From NCBI GenBank assembly GCA_036924085.1, contig JAVGWX010000002.1:45440666-45504665 (forward strand): a stretch of DNA of 64,000 bases, read 5' to 3'. The notes under the pieces are model-generated. The model saw only the letters and a program-made list of their open reading frames with translations. It was not told the DNA's origin and searched no databases. This DNA is from Ariolimax columbianus. Taxonomy: Eukaryota; Mollusca; Gastropoda; Stylommatophora; Arionidae. Shown here in pieces: positions 47,901 to 59,900 of the stretch (position 1 is its first letter; every line of letters starts with the position of its first letter). The translations under genes and the position numbers were made by a program.

Positions 47901-50900
47901 GGAGAAAACATCATGTATTCAGTACATAAAGAGTGAGAACACGCACACACAGAGGGGGGGTCACTTTCATGATGTCAATAGAAGCAAAGGAAGGCACTTA
48001 TAGAAGGGGAACCAATACCACCCAGAATATTACAGCTATATTTCACTCAAAAGGGAGAAAAAACACAATCGTATAGTGCTACGTGCCAACAATTAATGCT
48101 GATGAAACTACCAAACAATAATTTTATGATATACTCCGAGATGTGACGTCAAGGAGATCTAAATACAAAAGTTGAAACAGACAACAGCAATTAGGAATTA
48201 ATTATGGGCAAAAATGGCATGAAAATCAGAAATGAAAATGGGAATAGTATTGTCAACTTCTGTGACTTCAACGATCTAGTTATTGGTGGACACATATTTC
48301 CACACAGAAGTGTACATAAAGCCACCTGGTGTTCACCAAATGGGTACACCAAAAGCCAAATTGACAATTTCCAATAGATCAGAAATAGAGAGATGCTGCT
48401 TACAGAATGTGGAGAGGTTCGGACCACCACTTGCTCTCAGAGACTATGGCAATAACAACGAAGAGTTTCATAGATAGGACATTAAAACAAGCCACAAATA
48501 CAACACACAAAAGCTATTAAATAAAGAAACAATGACTAAATTCAAACTAGATCTGATGAACATTTTAAATCTTTGAGAACCTCACAGCCACTTGTACAAG
48601 CTTAAAGGAAACATTTAGGAACACTTGTGAATATGTTCTTGGAAAGAGAGGAAAACAGGAACAGCTCACAGAAAACATATGGTACCTGATGGACTATGGC
48701 ACAGAAAATCAGTGCATGAAAGGACAAGGATAAAAGACAATTCTGTGTATATTATATTTTGAGCCACACAAATACTTGAAAAAGGGTGTCGAGCAGGATA
48801 AGAGAAATAACATAGATAAAATGGCTGAAGAGGTGGAAAAGGTAGCTCGACAAGGCAACCTAAAAATGTTATATAATATAACTAGAACACTATCGAGGGA
48901 AAAAAAACAGAACCACAGCACACCAGTGAAAAACAATCAAGAACAGAACATCTATGGTGAAGAGAAACAGCAAGACAAATTGGTAGAATATTTTAAAGAA
49001 ACACTAAACAGAAATCAATCAATTACCCCAGACCAACATAGATCCAGCAAAGGAACCTCTAAATGTCAATTTAAATTCACCAACAAAACAAGAGATCATG
49101 CAGGCACTAAAACTATTAAAGAATGGAAAAGGACTAGGTAGAATTAAGAAACCATGAAAGTGGATATCCAAACAACCACAGATATGCTACATCAATTCTT
49201 CAAGAATGCATGGAAACAAGAGGCAATTCTAAAAAAATGGAAAGAGGGACACCTTAATGAATTTCCAAAGAAAGGAAATTTGGCTTCATGGGGTAACTGA
49301 TGAGCAATAACACTCATGGCAGTGAGGTGGAAAAGTTCTGACAAGGATCATTCTTGATTATATAGAAGTGGTCCACTGGGATCTTTGTGTAGGACAAGGA
49401 CAAGACTAGCACCACTGCCCCATAGAGAGCATGTTGTAAGAGGCAACTAACTGTGTGACATGGCATAACACTGGCCATGGTTAAGTGGTTTGTTTAGAGC
49501 AGCATAGATGGTGCCTAACAGGCTGTGGGTCTACTTTGCTCTAGTGTTTGAGTCTATTAAGATGGACTCGCACATCAGTTAATTATCCTCCGTGCACTTG
49601 TTCCAACGTAGCGGAGTAATAAGCTGCTTGAACCTAGACCGCTAAGCAGGAAATCCTCCTCCCTGCTACATCCAGCTCATACCAGAGCTGCAACCTGCAT
49701 AGGGGCACCTGTCACTGAAGTACAGGTCAAATAAGAACTAAGATAGAAGGTGTTTTAGATATCAAACTGAGAGAAGAACAAGTATAACTCCGAGCACGAA
49801 GATCTTGTACAGATAAAACAAGAATACTCATAATTATTATAGAGCAATCTAGGGAGTGGTAGACATCTCTATATATGAACTTTATAGATTTTGAAAAGGC
49901 ATTTGATAGTATAGACCAAACAGTAATTTTGAAAAAATTGTAGCATTATGGAATACCAGACACATTTTATAAGAATTATACAAGATTTCTATGAAGATGC
50001 CAGATGTAGACTAATCCACAAAGCAAATTGACATTTCAAATTGGAGTCAGCCTACTGTCCCCAACAATCTTTCTCATGGTCATGGACTGGCTGATTGGGT
50101 GAACAAAAGAGCGTAAAAAAACAGGAATCCAGTGAACAGTCAGAAGACCTCTATTTCGCAGATAATACATGTATGCTGTAACATGAGATAGACAGACTAA
50201 CATTTAAGCAGCAATGCTGGCATTGCAGATCAGTGTGAACAAAAAGGAAATGAGATTAAATAATAGGCAAAAAGACCCCTTTATAAATTAATGGTCAGAT
50301 AATTGGAGTTCAAAACTTTACCTATTTGGGAAGAAGCGCTAAAAAGACGGAGGAACAAACCAATATGCTAACGCCCGGACTGACAAAGTCTGGTTTGCTT
50401 TCAACTCTACTTGCTCAATTTGGAACTCAGCTGCATTCTTCGTGTTAGATAGCTAACCTAAATAGCCAACACAGATCTATAGGAAAGAACCCAGCAACAA
50501 CCAATATAGCAGGAAATTGGGGAGAAAACATAGCGATGGAAAGGACACTCTCATAAAGAGGCCTGACAGTCTAAGCAGGCGTACTGGATTGATGCCCACA
50601 GGAAATGAGACCAGTGAGAAGACCAAGAAACACCTGGCAAAGACCGATGAAGAGGAAGCCAGTTCAGTCAGTCTGGTAGACAGAACTCAAAAAGGTGACA
50701 CAGAATAGAAACAGATAGAGAGCATCTACTGCAGCCCTATGTTCCAAGGGGAACCAGATTGATAAATGATGATGGATACTGATGGTTGCTGCAGACTGCT
50801 GCTTGTTGTTTTCTTCTTCTTCTTCGTTCGTTCTCAATCTCCTGCTTAAGTAGCAGAATGTAGTCTAGAGAACGGAATGCGTTGTGTCGTAGTTTACAGC

Positions 50901-53900
50901 TTGACTGCGATATTTGCACCTTTCGGTCCAACACATCCGACTTCAGCAAGCATTTTTTGAGTACCAGGTTAGCATTCCCTCTTCGATCCCTTCTCCTTAG
51001 ACAGTCTGCCCTGCTGCAGCCTGTTATCCAGGATCACCGCATGGAGGTGTAGAAGGGTCTTGGCAGCTCTGATTCGCTGGCCCTGATTCTAGCAGTCAGC
51101 TATGGGTCGCTGACCACTACAGCTCATGATCACATCTTGTTGTTTTCATTCTCCTATATCCTATTCTGTATCCATATTTTATATATTCACTTGCTGAAGA
51201 CATCAGCACTGAAGAATGATCTCAATGGCTTTATTGGCTTGTCTAGTGTTGCCACTGATGATGGCCACATGTGCTTTCTCTGATCCTCATATGTAGGCAA
51301 TTTTGCAGCAGATGTTCGGCGGTCATTTTCCCTGTACCACAGGTACATTCATCAGTGGCACCTATCTTCAGTTTATTGAATAGATGGTACCTCAGTCTGT
51401 TGTGGCCTGTGTGGAGTCTGAAGACCACGACCTGCTCTCTTCTGTTCAACTGGTAATAGGCATCATTTTTTGTGTAGCCAGTATGCTCTGTTTCCCATTT
51501 GGCCATGTATCTGGCCCTAATAAACCTTTTGGACTCTTCGTAGGTTACACTAGTATCTGGTTGTGGTAGTCTTGCACATTCTTTTGTTAGTCTGTCTGCC
51601 TCCTCATTTCCTTGAATGTTACAGTGGGATGGAACCCACTGTATCACTACTCTTTTGGGTGTGGACTGCTGGCATAGTTGACAGAGTACTGCTCTTAAGT
51701 CATTAAGTTCTGTATTTTTCTGGATTTTTAGTGCTGTAACCATGGACAGGGCATCTGTAACCATGGACAAAGCATCTGTAAACAGGACTATCTGGCTGTC
51801 ATTGCTTTCACCTGTCAGCATTGCTTCTACTGCAGCCTTCAATGCCTCTGCCTCCGCTCTGAAATTGCTTGAGAATTTTCCAGTTGCCACTGACAGTGTT
51901 ATCGTTCTACCATTTGTTAGGCTCAGGAATACCCCTCCCCCTCCATTCTGTGTTGTGTTTGTTGCAGAACCGTCGGTGTATGCATGGGTTCAGTCCATGC
52001 ATGTGTAGTTTTTCTCTATGTACCTCAGGGTTATCACTCTTCTTTCTTTTTCAGTCTGGCTGTTCTTGTTTCTGATACCTGGTAAATTTTCTACCACCTC
52101 TGGAAAGATATGCTGCTTCCAGATGGGTTTGCATACAGTAGGGATGGGCTTTGGTGTTGATATGGTGTTCATAGGGTCTTCGCTCATCATTGCTTTGGCT
52201 ATTTCTACAAAGTTAAAACAACTGCATTATAACATATATATTTTTACATCTCATTTAAAAGAAAATGAAATCAAAGATCAATCAATTTGTGCCATCAAAC
52301 TGGTTGGTTTTCTGTTCCAAGCAAAAGTTGACTGAGTAGAAATTATACAAGTCCCTATGCTTGCTTACTTGCTTTCCGTGTACGGCAACCTCACAAAGTG
52401 TTGGACTAGAAATCAGCTGCCTTGGAAGCTCTTTCATTTGCTGCCATGAGATTCATCAGAGTACACGGTTCTTGCATTCTTGGGATGTTATACAGGTGTT
52501 CTAGTGTTTTTGATGGCTCCACATCTGCAGACATCCGTTCACATTTTCCCATTTATTCAAGTTCGATCTACACCTGGACACTCCCGTTCGTGATCTGTTT
52601 AGAGCGCTCCACACAGGTTATGGCATATTATGTCCTGTTGCAAGTTCTCCTTTGATTCCCATTCATTCCTCACCATTTCTTTGATGCCATTTGTCAGTGC
52701 GGTTTTGCTCAGGTTGGTGGTCTGTTAACTACAGTATGAAGAAAACTTGTCCTTGATTTCAGGTGTCCCTCTTCTGGATTATATCCAGAAAATAGGTGTC
52801 TCTGATCACAAGACTGCTTTTTTATTTTGACTTCTGATGCAACACACCTCCTGATTTCCAGTGGTGCGATGCCATCCATTGCATAAACTTTTCTCTTTGG
52901 TGTTAAGTTTAAGGCACCCTGTTACAATGTGACATGCTTCATTTACTGTCACATTGATATTTCTCATGTGTGCTTACTCATTCTATACTGGGGCAGCGTA
53001 TTCTGCTGCAGAAATACATAATGCAAGGGCTGATGTGCGCAACGTCGTCGACGATGTCCACCATGACATGCTTGTTAGCTTACGCAGTATGTTATTTCGT
53101 GCGCTAACTTTCTGTTTCACCACCTTACAGTGTTCTTTGCAGGACAGAGTGTGATCCATTGTAATTCCTAGGTACTTAGATGTACCACTATGTACAAGTT
53201 CCTGCCCCTGATAATCAATCTGGATTTTCCATTCCGCTTCTCTGTTCTTCAGGTGAAATGCACATACCTGAGTTTTGCTGGGGTTAATTTTGAGATAGTT
53301 TTCCCCATAGATCGTTATATCCATGCTAAAAATTATAGTTCATCCACACCAATAAAAATATTAACTATAACAATTACACAGTCTTGAAATACACATTTCA
53401 CAAATGCGACATACCCTCTGATGGATAGTGCTTGGGCTGTAAGGTTGGAAAGTCTAGCTTGTCCTTCATGTCATCCTCATTCTCTCTCTCATATTTCAAG
53501 CCTGGGAGAAAAATATGTGACAAATAAGTCAAGCCATGCTCTGCTCGGTGTGCTCTATAATTAATTTACCATTTGTCTCTTTGTGCTATTCTAGATTTGT
53601 TCATTAATGCAAGTAATCTCCCTCAAATAAAGACACAAATGTTAATCACTGACATACACTATGTCAGTTCTAAAGAAACAAAGGAGAAAAAATTGATAGT
53701 CAGCAAAGAATTAAATACACAGAAACACAAAAAATACAATTGAAATATCAAGAAAATGACCCCTAAAAAATCTAAAAACAATATTGTATTTACAGGCCTA
53801 AGAAGAAACAACAGCAACAAAGATTAATCAATGAGGACACTATTCAAAGATAATTTCAGATAGTCTTTGTATTGTATAGTTTCTTCTGTCCCCCTGATAA

Positions 53901-56900
53901 GACCTTGCCTGTCCTGAGTTCATCGTACAGCTATGTTTAGGGCGGTATTCATCAGATTTGCAAACATGTCCAGCCTATGGATGCCCCATTGGCTTGCCTT
54001 GCAGTGGACATCAGAGATGGGCACTCTATCCTGGCAGCAAATCCTAAGCAGCCTGTGGAGACAGCTCACAAGGAAACGGTTGAGTTTCCTGACATGCCTA
54101 CTAAAGACTGTCAATAGTAGTAAGCACCACAGTTTAATACACCTTGATCTTGGTGTCAACAATGATTCCTTGCTGATCTGAAACATTCGCTCATTGTCTT
54201 CCAAAAGCAGCACTTGTTTTAGTAATCCTGTTGTGGACCTCAGAGTTGATATTCATTTCTCTGATAAGAGTACTACCAAGGTAAGTTAAGCTACCAACTG
54301 CATGTAGATGATCGCCAGCTCATATTGATGAAACAAGTCACTAAAGACAGATTTAAAGAATCTTTTTAAGCATTACTGTTTTCATAGAAAAGCTATAACT
54401 ATCTGTGCACAGATAAACTCACATTTTTAAAGTGAGTCATGGAGCTTTTTTAGAACATATCGTGTATAATGAAAGCATTTACCAACCAACATCATGCCAA
54501 AGACCATCAGCAAGTTCTCTGATATCCACCTGCTCATCAGATAAGCTGGTAAGTAATAAAGGAATCAACTTGTGATGGTAGGAGTAACGGTCAGGGAGGT
54601 CAAGCAGCCAGCCTCCAACAACTTGAGTCACAGATTTCCTTACTGCAGGAGTCTGAAACAGAATTTCAGTGAGACGAATACAATGTTGAAAATATATGTA
54701 AAAGTATTACACTGATTATAAATATGTCAATTTAAGGCAGGGATTTTAAATGCAGCCCTACCATACATGCATGATTGCAAGCTGAATGGTCCAAGGGTTG
54801 TATGAGGAAAAGATCAATGATCTTAGGGCTGCATGACATTAATCAGAAAGCCCAATTACTGCATGACACACTTCATAGTCCAACGGAACAGTTTCTATTT
54901 GATTCAACGGATGTACGAGGACAACAAGTTTGAAGATTCATGGACTGCATCAAGACAAGCTTGATGGTTGAAGAGTCTTATGATACACATTGAATGGCCC
55001 ACATGCAGCATGAGGACAAAATGACTTGAGGAATGCACAAGGACAAGCTCAATTACTCAAGGACTGCACCGGGAGAAACTCAATAACTGAGGATTGTATG
55101 AGGTATCCTCATCAACTTATTGCACCACAGTAAATCTTCTTTAACTTGCCTGATAAAGTTCTTCATTTTTGTTTTAGACCTTTAGTCTTCTATTAACTCT
55201 CTGCAGTCACATTCAATTGGGCTCAAAGGCTTGCAAAACATCAGTTACAATACGATTCAATCAAAATTGACATCTAATACATTGTTTTGCACTGTTGCTT
55301 AGCTATGACATTTCAGGTTTCGCAATAATCTAAGAATGGCAGAATATATTTTTTATTATATATTATATTATATATTATGTTATAGATAATTGAATGATAT
55401 ATCTTTAAATCGTAATTTTAGCACAATTTGTTTAATAATGATAAATTTTATTTTGAAAAAAAAAAGCTACACAAATTATTTGACATACAGAGTTGCAGCA
55501 CAAGTCTTTGACTATCTGGCACAAATCTGCCAAACTTTTAAAAATGTTTCATGGCATATTAAATGTATCAGTTGTTGTAAATATTTCCTTCTACCATAGT
55601 TTGACAGTACATTACCGTTTCACTTTTCTTTATGACGACCGTTTTCATTTTGAAAGTATTTAGATTTTGCTCTTATAGCATAGCATGTCCTATTTTTTGT
55701 TTGTCTTACCATTATTTCTTATCTAAATCATGTTACAGCAACAAGGTTTAGCCTTGCAGGCAGCCTATTTGAGATCATGGGTCTAAACTATACTACAATG
55801 ATCAGTATTGGAGTGCCACATACTGAAACGCGTATTGCCGTACGTAAAGCTAAAAGTAAAATGAAAATTACTTGAAAGTGTGTATATTTTGAAATTGAAA
55901 TGTGTGTGCTCTATTTTGACAGAAAATATGTCTGGAATTTATCAGCATCTGAAGCAGTGTTCATGTTTACAACTTACTTTATCAAATAGTCGTTGGGCCA
56001 AATGTGAGATGACATCATCTACAGCTTTTCCATTGCTATACTGCAACACAGTACCTTTTTGAAAAGAGAATTTTACATTTCTATATCACAATATGACATA
56101 GTAATCACTTATTTTCTTACACAATAAATACCAAACTATTGCAGTACAGTATAACTGATACAGCATAAATTCATGAAAATTATAAAAATGTATTCCATGT
56201 ATCTGTGCAACATGTCTGCTAATTTTTTTGCATTCTCTTTCCCAACTATTTCCATACCACATGCAACCAGATGACTGAAGTTAAAAAATATATATATTTA
56301 TTTTTTGCCCTTTCTGAAATATTTGTTGTTCACTATAACATTAAAATATGAATAGGGATAATAAATTACTAGACTCACATTTATTCATTGAAGTGTTTTT
56401 AACCACAATAAAAGAACTACATCACAATTACCACTCATTTGATAAAAACAGATAAGTGAAAAAGTGCAAACAAAAATATTCTTTAACAGCAATACAAATG
56501 TAATTTCTGTCAGGAGACACCTCTCTTTCTACCACCACGTGGTGATTAGTGGAACTGCCTCCAGATCTGTAAGTTCATTGCCTGACATATTCTTTCTAGA
56601 ACGCATTCTCTGTTACAGCAGCATTGAACACGTGGTTTAGACCAAGTCAGTCTGCGTCATACAAAGACATCTTCAAACTGTCAGTAATATCTTGACACCA
56701 TTGTCTTCTGGATCTCTTTCCTCTCCGACACATTGCATTCGATTATCAACTTCTCCTGGGGAACTGAGACACCAGTTCAGTCAGGCACAACATACTGACC
56801 AGGACGTAGTGTTCCAACAGTATTCCATCCATGTGTTCAGGATGTCTTTAGATTCTGTCAGTGTCACCCTTCTTGTCAATTAATGCTACAGAAGATTTGT

Positions 56901-59900
56901 GAAAGTTGTTGCTCATCAGACTTTTCTCTTTCAAAAACATGTTTTTGTTCAGTTACTTTTCGCTTATTCTTATATATGTGCACAGGTGTTGTTTATGTAT
57001 TATTGCTCATCTTATCCAATTCATTTCTTAGTCTGCTTTGTGTAAACTTGTTATTGTTCTTTATGTCGATCTTGAGGTTAGCTAGCTATACAAATACCAA
57101 ACAAGCATGTCTGGGCCAAAAACAATTGTTTAGCAATGAGGGAAAGGTAAGGTCGCTAAGGAGCAACTACCTACTGAAAAAAAAACATCCTTTAAGCTCA
57201 AGATATGATTACCAGACATAAGGGTCTCTTAACCTATGTCTGTCTCACTGTCTCTTGGGCAAGTTTTAAAAAGTATATATGGATAGTGTAAACAACCCAA
57301 CAGAAGGCAAGATGCAACCACATTTGAAATAATGGTTTATATAGTCATTATAGCTTTATCACAGCCCCATCCATTGAATTTAATTATTGTTTTTTTAACC
57401 TAATCCATGTGTGCATGCTTCTCTATGCTCTATAAAAGACAACAAATTGTTTAACAGGGTAACAAGAGTAATGCAAGATAACAGTAATACTAAATAAACA
57501 GTAATAAAATATATATCTCGAGGTAAGGTGTCCGCCCCGGGTGCCGGATGTTGTGGGTTCGAATCAGGGTAGAGACCAGGATTTTTTCACGTGGGTCCTC
57601 TGGCAAATATTCCCTTAATCTCTGGGTAGTGAGATCAGACTCCTGTGTTCAGTTCTAAGCATGTTAAAAATCCCTCGGCAGTTAGAAATAGAAAAGAATA
57701 GGCTAAACGGCTGCTACCAGGACAAAAATTCAAGTAAAAAATCTACCCACATTATTTGTACCTTCTACCAGGCCATAGGAGTTTAAAACACCTACTATGG
57801 ATAGCCTCAGCTATCTGGCAACAGACATTAACAACATGCCTGTTTGAATACCAGGATTCCAAGTATATGAAAGGTAAAAAAAAAATCAGCCACTCTATTT
57901 AATAACAATAAAATAATGTAATGGTATATCATGTCCCTAGGGACTAATCAATCAATTAAGGCCTGTTGCTCCTCTCTGTGCATAGGACCATTGATAATAT
58001 CTAGCCAGCGTACACGGTCCTGGGCTGCTTTTTCTGCCTCTCTCCAGGTGTAATTATTTAATTTGAGCTCCTTCTCACATTCTCTTCTCAACGTATTTTT
58101 GGGTCTACCTCTCTCATTTCAAAGGCTCGGCTTTATGAGGGCGGTAGCCATCTCCTCTCCCTCGCCACTTTTACTTCCCGGACTGAACCAGTACTCATTT
58201 AAGGCTAGGTCGACCCGGGAGCCGTTACGGTCTGAAAAAATATTTCCGCCTCAACTGGGGAATGAACCCAGAACCACTCAGATGCAAAAACAGTGCGCTA
58301 ACCACCCGGCTCCCTAATCCTATGCCCTATCGAGCCCCATTTTCTTCGATTAATTTGTTGTTCCAATGACCGTTGTTGGCTTCTTTCCCCCAAATCTTCA
58401 TTTCTCACCATGTCCTGCCACTTTAAGCCCATTATCCTTCTGTTAACGAAGGACTGGAGTCTTTGTTGTATGACCTTGGTCGTTCTCCATGTCTCCACTC
58501 CATACAGCAACACCGACTTGACATGCGTTGAATATGTTAATTTTGATGTGAATCTTGATATCTCTGGATCTCCATATATTGTTTAGTATCAGGAATGCCC
58601 CTTGTGCCTTTCCAATTCTGATCCTTACATCTGCATCTGTACCTCCTGATGTGTCTATTGTGCTGCCTAAATAAGTAAAGGTGTCCTCTTCCTCCACCAT
58701 GATTGGTTCTTTGCTGTTAGTGTTGAGTTAAGGAGCTCAGTTTTCTTCATGTTGATATTCAGTCTCAGTTTGGCCGATTGTTCTTTCACCCTATAAAGTT
58801 TCTCTTGCATTTGACTATGACTGTGTGACAAAAGTACCAGATCATCTGCGTAGTCCAGGTCCTCCAATTGTGACAATAGTATCCACTGAATACCTGTTTT
58901 TTTGCCTTTGATTGATGTCTTTATTATCCAAGCTATAGCCAACAAGAACAGGATAGGTGAGAGCAGGCATCCCTGTCTCACCCCTGTTTGCACCCCGAAG
59001 TGGTCAGTCAGTACTCCTTCATGTACCTTCAAGTACTAACTGTGTCTTTGTACATATTCTGGATGAGGGGTGTGTACTTCTCTGATATCCCATACTGTCT
59101 TAACAGTTGCCATAGAGTACTTCGATCCACACTTTATTTTTTGGCGTGCGTTCGCCTTATATCTCTATTCACCAAGGCGGTGTGCGTTGCACTGTGGTTT
59201 TTATTTTGTGTCTGTCGGCCCAGTGCATCCGACTTCAGCATGCATTTTATGTAAGGGTCTGCTTCCTCCTGCATTTTCTAAAGGTTTGCTTCCCCGGGGT
59301 TACAGCCAGTGCTGTAATGGGGATCAAACCCAGCACCTTCGAGTTGTGAGCCGTGTAACTTAACCACGCCGTCCCCACTGTCAAACGCCTTTTCATAGCC
59401 TATAAAATTAGCGTACACAGATAATTTCCATTCAATGCTTTGTTCTACTATGATGCTTAGCGTAGCCATATCATCTGTGCATGATCTTCCCTGGCAAAAT
59501 CCTGCCTGTTCCTCTCTGAGCTTTTTGTCAACTTTAAGTTTTTAATCTGTCCAAGATGATTCTGTTGAATATATTGCCTGGCACCATCAGCAATGTAATC
59601 CCCCTATAATTGCTGCAATCTACCAGGTCCCCCTTCTTAGGCAGTTTAATCAGATGTCCTTCTTTTCATTCTGTTGGCACTCTCTCCTCTTCCCATCTCT
59701 TCTTGAATAATCCTTGCAATGTATCAGTGGCCTTATCTATATCTTCCATTATGGCTTCTGCTGCTATTCCTTTCTTGAGTTTTGATATGGCCCTTTGGAT
59801 TTCTATTTTACTTGGTGGGTTGCTGTCCAAGTTCATGGTTTCCTCTGCTGGTAGGATGTTTCTTGTGGTGCAGGTCTGTTTAGACTTTCTTTGAAATATT

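Noticed and set aside
47850..50760. A functional LINE encoding active endonuclease and RT
   Set aside because: Frames are broken in every domain and a repeat splits the element. The better copy at 57,945-61,300 is also interrupted by two SINEs.
56883..57221. 112-codon plus-strand hydrophobic frame
   Set aside because: Cys/Leu/Phe-rich composition expected from pyrimidine-rich DNA; no conserved content and no gene context.
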